64,000 nucleotides of DNA. It comes from Cricetomys ansorgei (Eukaryota; Chordata; Mammalia; Rodentia; Nesomyidae). A model generated the notes under the pieces. That model did not search any database. It was not told the DNA's origin and was given only the letters and a program-made list of their open reading frames with translations. This document shows, in pieces, positions 50,506 through 61,100 of the stretch (positions are counted from its first letter, which is position 1; the number at the start of each line of letters is the position of its first letter). The stretch spans positions 70,038,501 to 70,102,500 of the forward strand of contig JAMJFZ010000199.1 of NCBI GenBank assembly GCA_026225945.1, written 5' to 3'. The translations under genes were made by a program, and so were the position numbers.

Positions 50506-51125
50506 GGCCACACAGAGCTGGAGGTAAGGTGAGGGCGCAGGAGGCAGGTTGGAGAGTGAGGAAGGGAATCCCCAGCCGGAGAGCTCAGCACAAGGACTGC
50601 CATGGATGGGAAGCAGGCAGCGGGCACTGTCACAGCAGCACCATGTCTGAAGCCCTTCATCTCCAAGGTTGCATTATACTCCTGTTATGGCAGTCCGTAC
50701 CGGTATCAGGAGCCCTGCAGATGCCATGGTGACCTCTCACCTCTTCCCTCTTGCCTGCTTCCCTGCCTGTCTAATTGCCACTGCAAAGGGGCCAAAGGTC
50801 AAGAGAGGGTCTGAGGGAGCCAGGCCTCAACTACTAGGGGCCCAGAGGGTGTGAGCAGATCCAGGGCCCATGACTAACCAAGCAAAGCAGAGAGGCCTGA
50901 GGAGCACAGCTTGTTCCTCACACAGAAAGGGAGAGGAGGAAGTACAGTGACTTCTAGTATGGACCACTGGTGGAGACAGAGGGACAGGTGGACAGGTGGT
51001 GGGAGGACACCAGGGCCATATACTCCCCAAAGCCTCATGCCTCACTAGACCTGCTGAGTTCATCTTCTGAAGCGATAGCCCATGCCTTCAGAGGCTTACA
51101 CTACCCCTTCTGCTTTTTCTTCCAG

Positions 51126-51351
51126 CTACCATCGGAGACCACAGGCAAACACCAGGAGGCTGGACCTTAGCAGTCATCTCTGCTCTCACATCTCCTGAAA
51201 CTTTGCCCTGTCCCCACTTTTCCTTCACCAAGCCCCTGCCTCAAGCCCACTGCCCTGGACGGCCCTGCCTGCTGCCGGACCCTGGCATGTCAAGGCCTGG
51301 CCCGCACTTGCCTGCCCAGCCCGCGGAACCCCAGCGGCCCCGCGAGCTAGG
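51126..51351 (+). other. Adgrb1: Adgrb1 exon 2, 5'UTR portion
   Basis: It starts after a strong acceptor (CTTTTTCTTCCAG|CTACC) and runs to the ATG at 51352. It contains exactly one upstream ATG (51287), described as a separate uORF. The sequence around the main ATG (AGGATGAGG, A at -3) is an adequate Kozak context. Confidence 0.75.
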
Positions 51352-51355
51352 ATGA
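51287..51355 (+). CDS. upstream ORF (22 codons) overlapping the Adgrb1 start codon
   Basis: This short frame begins at the only ATG in the predicted 5'UTR (context GGCATGT, G at -3). It has 22 sense codons, rich in Pro and Arg, and ends at TGA 51353-51355. That stop overlaps the main start codon as ATGA, so it is in the +1 frame relative to Adgrb1. Such uORFs usually lower main-ORF translation or couple it through reinitiation. No function of the peptide is implied. Whether it is translated is unknown. Confidence 0.45.
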   Translation: MSRPGPHLPAQPAEPQRPRELG

Positions 51356-52135
51356 GGGGCCAGGCTGCGGCCCCGGGCCCCATCTGGATCCTTGCTCCAC
51401 TCCTGCTGCTACTCCTGCTCCTGGGGCGCCGGGCACGTGCTGCCTCTGGGGCAGACATAGGGCCTGGGGCAGAGCAGTGCACCACGTTGGTGCAGGGCAA
51501 GTTCTTCGGCTACTTCTCGGCAGCTGCTGTGTTCCCAGCCAACGCCTCTCGCTGCTCTTGGACCCTTCGCAACCCGGATCCCCGTCGTTACACGCTCTAC
51601 ATGAAGGTAGCCAAGGCACCTGCCCCCTGCAGTGGCCCTGGCCGTGTCCGTACCTACCAGTTCGACTCTTTCTTGGAGTCCACGCGCACCTACCTGGGTG
51701 TGGAGAGCTTTGACGAAGTTCTGCGGCTCTGCGATCCCTCCGCACCCCTCGCCTTCCTGCAGGCCAGCAAGCAGTTTCTACAGATGCAGCGCCAACAGAC
51801 ACCCCAAGACAGTGACCTTGTTCCCCGGGGCGGGTTCCCCAGCTCTGGTGACGACTTCTCCGTGGAGTACCTGGTTGTGGGCAATCGCAACCCCAGTCAT
51901 GCCGCCTGTCAGATGCTGTGCCGCTGGTTGGATGCCTGTCTAGCCGGCAGCCGCAGCTCGCACCCCTGTGGCATCATGCAGACTCCCTGCGCCTGCCTGG
52001 GTGGAGATGCTGGAGACCCCGCGTCAAGCCCCTTGGTCCCCCGTGGGGATGTCTGCTTGAGGGACGGTGTAGCTGGTGGCCCTGAGAACTGCCTCACCAG
52101 CCTTACCCAGGACCGGGGTGGGCACGGCTCAGCAG
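51352..52135 (+). CDS. Adgrb1: Adgrb1 coding exon 2: signal peptide, N-terminal domain, RGD
   Basis: Encodes residues 1-261 plus the first base of codon 262. The start is the first ATG in frame; it gives [10 protein letters not shown], a Leu-rich hydrophobic core (LLLLLLLLG) and a cleavage region near ARAAS. The domain that follows contains NASRCSW (N64 sequon), and the RGD falls at residues 231-233, the same number as I remember for human, so there is no net length change to that point. Two LVPRG motifs (156-160 and 228-232) are visible. The donor is AGCAG|GTGAGT. A 96-codon stop-free stretch on the other strand is a shadow. Confidence 0.97.
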
Positions 52136-55100
52136 GTGAGTGGCAGAAAGAGGCCCCTCCCTGTACAGTGCTGCAGCAGAGGGAGTGAGGGGGTGAGGGA
52201 AAGTGCAGATGGGTCTGTCCATCATTGCCTTTATCATCTGGGTTGAGAGACCAAGAGTAGAGTTCAAGTTCACCGTGGCTCTCTGCTCCCAGGATAGGAA
52301 AGCTAGCCCACATAGAGTGGTATATGAGTGAGTGAGTGAGGGAAGGAAGGATCAGTAAGCCAGTTACTTCAAGCCCCTTCCTCAGCTTAAATCTCCCACT
52401 GGGAGAGGACGTCATTTATTCTCAACAAGGACATCTTTAATCATCCGAAGGCTGCCATAGCTGGTGTCCAGGGACTGAGGTGGAGGTCAGTGTCACCCCA
52501 GGTGGAGCATGAGAGCATGCATAACAGCGTGTTCATGGGGCTGCTACCAGGAGGTAAGGTTTTGGGGTTCAGTGTAGCATGTCTACAGCAGCTGCCACTG
52601 GGGTGCAGTCATGAGAGCAGGGATAAAAATGCCATTCTGGTCCGGCAGCCACAGGAAGGAGGAAGACACTCCACCCAACAGTATATAGCCATCGCAGGGT
52701 GTCAGGGACACCCAGAAGTCTAGTGATGAGGGAGCTGCTGTCTTAAGGATGGAGAGATCCTATGGGCTGCAGACCTGAGGACAGTGGCCCTAGGAGAAGG
52801 ATAGCAGGGCCCAGGCCTGTGGGGGATGGGTAGAGTTGATGGCTGGTCACGGAGCTATAGATGTATCTTTGTGAGCAGCCTGTCTGTGACTGGAGGTGGG
52901 CCCTGCCTGCTGTGACCTGGGGGAAAGAAGGGGTAGGGGCCTCCAAGATTGGAGCTGGAGCCCTGAGCTGAGTCAACATCAAGGAGACACTGAGACATGA
53001 GAAGTCAAGACTGTTCCCCACCGGGTGTGCAGGGCCAAGGCTCAGCCGAGGATTCGATGCCAGGAGGGCCAGAGTGGGATGGTGATGATGCCCGCAAAGC
53101 ATCAGCAGCCTTCGCGTTCCTGAGACCTTGAGGTCATGCAGGCTGCAGAGGAAGTCTGCTATCCTGAAGCACATTTCTGGCGAAGGCCCTGTGGCAGGTC
53201 CCAGGTCAGGACTTCTGTGAAGCTGAGGCGGAGATGACCTCTCCAAGGTCCCCAGAGGAAATTCTGTATACATCATTGCAGTGGCAAAGAGGGTGGACCA
53301 GAAGCCTTCCTGCTGGGTAGACTGGAGGTTATTGTGACCTTGACAAGGGAAGGTTTGTTGCATGGCAGGAGTGGGAGTGGGTTCAAGGGGAGCCCTGAAG
53401 AATGGGGTGCTCCCTGGAGGACTACGGAAATAGTGTGGGAGGTCAGGGCCACTTGTCACAAGCAGACCTGGCCACATGGTTGCTCTACCGCTCCCTATCA
53501 TTTAACCACCCTGAGCCTTGGTCCCTTCCACCTGCAAATGTTTCTTGGGATTACACCATCACCTTGGTTTTCTCTGTCTCTGGCTGGTACCGTGATCATA
53601 CCCCTTGGTCAGTAGCCTGTCCTCAGTGGCATATTAGGGCTGCTGCTGTGCCAGAGAGCTGCCGAATGCTGCTCTAAGCACCTTGACACAACTGCCAGCA
53701 GCCAAGACCTCCAGGGCTGGTGTGATAGATGCTGGGGGCACCAGATGGAGGTGCTTGTGGGTTATGGGGCTGAAGGATGTATGGAGCTGCATTATTTCCT
53801 GAGGACCTACTATGTGGGGGGCCTTGATGCAGGAACTACATAGTGACCAGGCCTATCTGCGGAGTATTTACGTGACCTTGAGAAAAGAAAGGACTTTGGG
53901 AGGGCTCAGGGCAAAGAAGTAATGTACCTGGGCTCCTCACAGGAGTCAGGATGGGGAGGTGGTTGATGTTGGCCTGGTCAGGGTGCAGTGGGAAGGGGGA
54001 GGGGAGAGGAAGGCCTTTGGTGCAGCCAACGGATTGTGGATGAAAGTGTGTGGGTGCGGAGGCAGGAAGAGCAAGCCTGGCCCCCAGGATCCTGTCAGGA
54101 ATGAGGACATCCATGTGGGGCAGGGGAAGCAGGGCTGCAAGATGCAGCTTGAGGATGATTCTGAGGTCAGAGTAGGACTTGAGGCTGAGACATACGTGAC
54201 GTAGGTCAGGCGGCATGCAAGCACAGCTCTGGCACCTGGTGGGTGAGGACAGGTCCAGGCTGGAACAATGGCCTTGGAACCCCACCTTGGAGCCTTGGGC
54301 CTGACCCTGGCTCGCCTGAAGCCAGCCCCTCAGTCCTCATCCCCGGAGGCCTGAGAATGTCTTCTTCTGTCTCTGAGAGGATAGAGAGTGGAACGAAGCA
54401 GCCAGGGTTGAAGAATCAGTGTCCTTGTTTATTGCTAGGCAGACTCCTGGGGCCTGGGAGTAGAGGCAGACAGAGGCAGGGATGTACGCAGATTGAGCTT
54501 GGGCAGTTTTGGGTCTATGTACGGATTCTGACAATGTTGGCAAGTGGCATTCAGAGGCAAGTGGGAAGTGTGTGTGCATGAGTGTACATGCATGTATTAT
54601 ACACGTGTGTGTATGGATACAGTACAGTGTGTACACACATGCACATTTATGCATATGTTTATCATGGCTGCACCCATGTAAGCATACATATGTGGAGTGT
54701 GTTGTGTACACATGTGTGTTCTCACATGTGGACATGCATGACACATGGAAACCTAATGGGTACACTGATTATTGTGTTTGCAACTTTTTTGCATATGTGT
54801 GTTCACTCTCATGTATGTATGTGTCAGTATTGTGTAAGCCCACATATATGTCCTTGTTTATTACTAGACAGACTTCTACAAATGCATGGGTGCATATGTA
54901 CGTGTAACTTGTTGTGTCCATGTTTGAACACATGCAAGAACTTGTATGTAGAGCCAGGCGATGGTGGTGCACATCTTTAATCCCAGCACACAGAAAGCAG
55001 AGGCAGGCAGATCTCTGTGAGTTCGAGATCAGCCTGGTCTACAGAGTTCCAGGACAGCCAGAGTTACAACAGAGAAACCCTGTCTCCAAAAACAAAAAGC

Positions 55101-58100
55101 TGTATGTACACATGTATAAACACATGGGTGTTCACAGCACATTGTGACTGTATATGTGTCTGTGGGTGTATGCGTGTGGGCATAGTATATATGTGCCATG
55201 CACTGAGCATGTATGTTATGTGTGCATGGTAATTGTGTGGATGTCCATTCAGGGTGGGCTCCATCTACGCATATATGCTGTGTTGGAAGATGGCTCGGAG
55301 AGTACAAAGACCGGGTCCCAGCATTTGAGGCAGGGAGCACTTTCTTTGGGTAGGGTAGACTAAGGCCACCCAGCTCAGATCAGGTGCCTGTGCCCTGCGT
55401 CCAGAAGGCTGTGCCACTTCTTGGCCACAGGAGGGGAAGAAGCCCAATAGTGACAGCAGTGGCCAGTCACTGAGTGCTGACTCTGTCCAGAAGCATCACT
55501 TATGGATGAGTTCCCCCTTCACACGGCTGGAAGTCAGGCCCAGCAGAGACTATCTCTGCCTTGCCCACACCGTCACTGGGGCTGTGCCTCCTAAGGTTGT
55601 CCTCCGTATGCCCTCCTAAAAAAGGTTCTTCCCTGGAGCCATGCTTATATGTGTCCTGCCCAGTGAGGCATTTTATCCCTTTCTGCCTTCCTTGACAAGC
55701 ATCACTTTCAAACAGGCCGTATAACTCCCCCAGTGGGCCTATTGCTCACTGTCTCAAGACCGTGAGCACCACAGATGGTCATATGCCCCATTCACCGATG
55801 CTTCCCTAGTGTGGAGGACAGGATCAGGCCCCAAGAAAGCATTCAGTACATGCTTGTGAAATCAGGCCCAAAGATGTCAAGGTAGGTCAGGTCACAGCTT
55901 GTAAAGGACAGACTGACAGCAGACTAGCCGGTGGCACCATGTGCACTGAGCTCTCTCTACTTTGGGTGGTGGCAGTGGCTAAGGATTCAAGCTAGGCAAC
56001 CCATCAGCAGAGAGGAAGCTGTGCCGGGATGTGCAGCGGTTACCCTGCTCTTATCTACTGAACTCTGTGCCCAGGGCCTTCGTCCTCACTGTCTGTGGGG
56101 AGCAGGCAAACTTGGGCACCCGTCCTCTCCTAAGACAGGCAATGTGTAGCTGAGCTGGGAAGCCAACAGGAAGCCCATTGAGCATGTGGCTCATTCTCAG
56201 CCCTGCCTCCCACCAAGCCTGTCCAAATGCCACATGGCCATGTCACGCGTTAGATTCCATAAGCACACCTCAGGCTAGGGCAACTGTCCCTGCTGCCTGG
56301 TCTCTCTAAGGCTGCCAGACCCTGGCAGCCACCCTTATCTTTCACAATCTCCAGTTCCCTGTCTCTCTGCCTCCTCCTCCATCTCTCTGCTGTCTCTGCC
56401 TCTGGTGAGATGGACCATTCCTCTCAAGGGTTGCTTTAAATATTCATGTTTTAATTAAAGAATATTATTGCAGAAGTGACATGTAAGATAATGAATAGGC
56501 AGTGTTCTGGAGGCGGAGGCCTGTGAGTCCCTGTGAGTGTGTGTCCCCGTGCGTCCCTCTGTGTCTCATTGTGAGTCCCTGTGAGTGTGTCCCTTTGGAC
56601 TCCTCTGTGTCCCCCGTGTGAGTCCCTGTGTGTGGGTCCCTGTGAGAGCGCTCTTCTGTGAATATAGGTCCTGGTGGATGTGTCCCTGAGAGTCCCTGTG
56701 CATGTGCTCTGTGAGCCCTAGGGAGTGTGTGCCTGTGAGTGTGAGTCCCCGTGGGTTCCCGTGTGTCCCTGTGAGTGTGCCCTTCTGTGACTGCATGTTC
56801 CTGTGAGTATATCACATGAACGTGAGTCCCTATAACTGTGTTTTTGTGTGTCCCTGTGAATGTGAGTCCCTATGAGCCTCTGTGAGGATATCTTCATGAC
56901 TCATTGTATGTGGGTCCCTGTGAGCATGTCACTGAGTGTTCCCATGTGTTTCTATGAGGGTGTCCCTCTATTTCTCTGTGTCCTTGAATGTGTGTCCCTG
57001 TGGAAGAGTCCCTGTGAGTGTGTCTCTGTGAGCGTATCCTTGTGAGTGTGACTGTGTGTATTACTGTGTGTATTCCAGCATATATATGTGCCCCTGTGTA
57101 TATATAGTCCCTGAAGTATATGTAGTATATATGTATATGTAATGTGTCTGTGTTCATATGCACGTGTCTGAGGAGGAAAGCTGGGTTGAGTCTGCATGTC
57201 AGGGTGTGAATGCATGCTACACTTCCTGGAGGTCCTGGAGTGTTTGTTGGCTCATGACTTATCCCCACACTATGCCTACAGCCCTGGTCCTACCCAGCCA
57301 GTGATCCCCCAATCTCTGTGAGGCTCAGTCTCCCAAGACCCCCCCAAAAGAAGTAGAGGCTGGGCCTGGGGAGAGCCCCAAGGTGCGGTTTGGCCTGTAG
57401 TGGGGTTGTGGGAGAGATGGGGGTGATAGAGAGGTACCAGGGTCCACAATGGATGTATTGGATATATATTGGTGCCATCTTGGTTCTCTACCCTCGTGTG
57501 TGTATGTGTGTGTGTGTACATTTCAGAAGACTCTAGCAAACAGGCTTCAGTTCATATCAGAGACAGACAACACTCCTTCTAGAAGGAAAGAAGAGGACAG
57601 GGCCTTGTGGGAATGCTGGATGTGGGCAGCATCATCCACAGGGAAATTCCCATGTGAACTAGCTCTTACTGTGTCACCTGACTCAGCTCAGGTCCAGAAC
57701 TGCACTTGCATGGCCAGTGGCAAGAAGTCCTTGTGGCCTGAACTTGGGTCATGCTTCCCAGGTAGAAGCATGGGGAGCACGGGAAGTATGGGAGGAGGGT
57801 CAGCAACCTCTGCCACCCACTCTGTCTGATAATTGAGGACAGAGAGTCTACTTAGCTAAGGTCTCCAGCACGGACTAAATATTTTGGTCCTTTAAATAGG
57901 ATACCATCTCAAGACAGGGAACATCTGGAAAGCAAGAATTTCCTACAGGTGTGGCTTGCTTCCCTTCAAGTGCCCCAGTCTCCCCCTGAGAACTAGGGTT
58001 GGGACAGTACTCATTTGTAGAGTCTGTCTGAGGCCTAAAGGAGGCTTAGCAGCTATGGGATGGCAGAGGCCAGTGCTCCACAGTGGACAGTGGACTTGGG

Positions 58101-61100
58101 CTCTCAGTATATCCTGTGATCTGACTGCCCTTCTGTAGCCTCGATGGTTGCTGGCAGCCTGCATACAATGGCTGAGTCAGGACCTGCCCAGCTGTGGAGG
58201 AGCCCTGTGGACAGGTTCCTCAGCAGTCCCTGCTTTGCTCTTAGTGTCTTCCTTGTTCCTGGTCCAGGAGCTCAAGACCCAGCTGTTGGTACCAGTGTCT
58301 AAGTACTTCATGACAGTCCCATTCCAGCTGGGTTCCTGAGGAGGCAGGGGTCTTGCTAGCCGCCTGGACAGGGACTGTCCCTGGATCTGCTGTGAGTGTC
58401 TGGAGAGCTGAGTGTCAATGTGCATGAACCGATCTGCTGCCCAACCTGCTGGAGTAGGGAGCCCTCTGCTGGGAAAAGATGGAAGTGCACAGTTCCCCTC
58501 CTCCAAAGGGGATCCCTGGAACTGGGGTGAGGCCTGCTTAGGGAGGGGGATCTCCTACCTTCCTCCATTTCACCTCACTTGGGGTGCAGGATCAGGGAAC
58601 CCACCACCCTCAAACCGGGGCATTAGGGTGGGAAGAGTACCAGAGCCCCCTCACTGCACACCCTCCTCCTGGGTGGCCGGCCGGCCTGGCCGATAATTGG
58701 CTCTATTCATGCCTGTAATGAGATGGAAATGAGGCCTCCAGACAGAGGGAGCATTGAGCAGGGAAGAATGACAGCTTCTTTCCGGGCCTGGAGGGGCAGC
58801 CCACCCCTGAGCCCTGCCTGCTCCTTCGCTGCCCCCTTGTGCCCACCCAGCCCTGATGCACCTCTGTGTCCCCCGGTGCCCTTCACTTCAGGGGCCCCAG
58901 GACTTCTTCCCTCGTTATGCTCCCTCTGGCATGGATGCTTTCAGTCTGGGCAAACATTCATCGTGTCAGCTGTGTGTGAGGACACACATTAAAAATGAAA
59001 ATGATAATAAAAACAGCAGTTACCATTTTCTGAACATTCATTAGTGGAAGGAGTGTGGCCAATGTTGGGGAATCTGTCTGTGCCTGAGATCAGTTTGTGA
59101 AGGAGGACTGGGGATCCTATGCCTAGGAAATGGGCATATGATAAGGATCGGGGATAAGTGTTCTCAGGGCCAGAGATTGGTTTGTGACTAGGGTAAGGAA
59201 TCAGTGTATGTCTAGGATCAGGGTTTAGTATACAACCAGAGTCAGGACTCGGTATACGAATAGGGTTAGGAATCTGTATGTCGCCTTGACTAGGGCTCAG
59301 TGGAACCAGAGTCAGGGCTGGACCAGAGGAGGGCATCCATCCTCAGATATAGGGTCCCCTCTTCCCCCAGCTTCTGATATGCCCCACCTCCTCTCTCCCC
59401 TCCCCCTCCCACATCCTCACCACCTGGGTCACCAAGGTAACCAGCCCCGAAATAGTGGGTGTTTTGGCAGCTGAGGCCTAACCTGGGTCTATCCTGAAAG
59501 GCTGTGTGCTGCAGCAGTTGCCATGGGAACTGAGTGGCATCCTCCGATTAGCCCAGCTTGGACACCCTCTCTCCCACCCACTGCCAGTTTTCACATCACT
59601 CAGGCTTCCTTGTGGGGGCTGGGCTGGGGCAGTGAGTGGGGCACGGGCAGGATACAGAACCCCGACCCCACCCCAGGCCTGCCTCAAAGGCTCCTGGCTC
59701 CTTTGTCTGGAATCATGACATGGGATGGTTGTGGCAGGTGAGACTCTGGAGGCAGAGAGCTGGACCGTGGTTGGTCCTGGCAGGTGGCCTTCCCAGGGCT
59801 GGTGGGTGGGGTGGAGATCTGGAATCAGATTTGGTTCAAGATCTGGAGTCTGACCTGGTTGAGACCTGCTCCTGTTTGTCCTGAGTTAAAGCATGTGACC
59901 AGCAGCCTCAGAGTGGCCACCTGGGCCCGCTCTGTGGACAGCTGCTGGCCTGTCCTACCTATTATGCACGTGAGGCTGTGCTGGAGGCTCTCTGCCCTCT
60001 GCTCTCTACTTTGTCTTGGTGGGAGTGTCACTGCTTGTCTTTTCCTATGCCCTTGTTGTGCCCTTGTCCCCACCCCTGAGGCCCTCCGGGGCATCACAAG
60101 TGAAGATGGTATTGAGACAGCATCCTCTGTGCTTATAGCTATTGCTCAGATCTTGAAACCCTGACTCTCTAGCTCAGCACCTTAGTAGAGGTGTTTTGTT
60201 TTGTTTGTGTGTGTGTGTGTGGGGGGGTGTTCTGCAACAGGCATAGGGGCATGGGAGACTGCCCTTTCCATCCTACCCACCTAGGTAGGGTGAGCTCTCA
60301 CTAGAGGGCCAGTCACTCCCTGGAATCCCAGCGCCCCCTGCTGGTCCAGCTGAACACAGGCAAGGGGAGATGGGCAGGTTCTGGCTGTGGTCCTTTCCAA
60401 ACCCTGGAAGTTGGCTCATCTTGGGCATATGATAAGGCCAAGGAGATGGTCCATAGGGCCGTTGGGTGGGACTGCTCTCTCTGGGGCCTACCTCTGAGTT
60501 CTTACCTCAGGAGTTGGGGCCTCTCCCCACCCCCACTTAGGCCAGGTGTGGCCCTGAGTGGCCCTGCTCAGTAGATCTGTAGTCTGAAGGAGGTTTCTGG
60601 GCTACCCGTTATAGGAATGGCTACTCCCTACCCCTGGCTCTGAGGTGCAGGGAACAGTCTCAGGGAAAGCAATGGGGAGTCTGGATCCAGGTATTTCTGA
60701 ATGGCACCATGCTGGTCACCAAGCCTCACACTATGAGGCAGCATTGGGGTGAGCAGGAGGTGATTGTTCACTCAGCAAGTCAGCCTGGGGCATCAGTGCA
60801 TGCTTGTCCCAGACCTACCTAGAACCTTCTGGCTCAGGGCTGACGCCAGCTCTCTAGAGGGAGTCCGGACCTAGGAGCCTTACTGCCTTCCCCGACCAGA
60901 CCTGACCTCTGCTTACCCTTTCAAAGCCCTTACCCCTTCTGGCCTTCACAGTACCCTTAACCTCACTCTTGTCCCCCCAGGTGGCTGGAAACTGTGGTCC
61001 TTGTGGGGTGAATGTACGCGGGACTGCGGGGGAGGCCTACAAACTCGAACCCGCACCTGCTCGCCCACCCCTGGCATGGACGGTGGGGGCTGTGAGGGCG

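Larger units (their letters stand above)
39581..51125 (+). other. Adgrb1: Adgrb1 intron 1
   Basis: It begins GTAAGG and ends in a long pyrimidine tract, TACCCCTTCTGCTTTTTCTTCCAG. The first 3 kb is CpG island. The remainder holds a TG-rich tract at about 42.64-42.75 kb, CATC/CACC-rich sequence at 43.6-43.76 kb, CACA-rich sequence from 44.8 kb to a CA microsatellite, two CTCF-like motifs at 46.7 and 48.0 kb, and MIR remnants at 49.86 and 50.43 kb. No further exon is evident. Confidence 0.7.
52136..60980 (+). other. Adgrb1: Adgrb1 intron 2
   Basis: It begins GTGAGT and ends CTTGTCCCCCCAG. It contains MIR-like remnants (about 53490-53545, 53785-53850, 58985-59045), a TG/CATG-rich region with a B1 SINE (54.56-55.2 kb), a 10-12-bp minisatellite (56.5-57.06 kb), AT-rich motif blocks at 56.43 and 58.69 kb, a ~25-bp minisatellite at 59.09 kb, and a reverse CTCF-like motif at 60.33 kb. 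No further exon was recognised. Confidence 0.85.

Noticed and set aside
56465..57268. Thr/His-rich minus-strand frames
   Set aside because: They are translations of the TGTGAGTCCC minisatellite, with no other coding feature.
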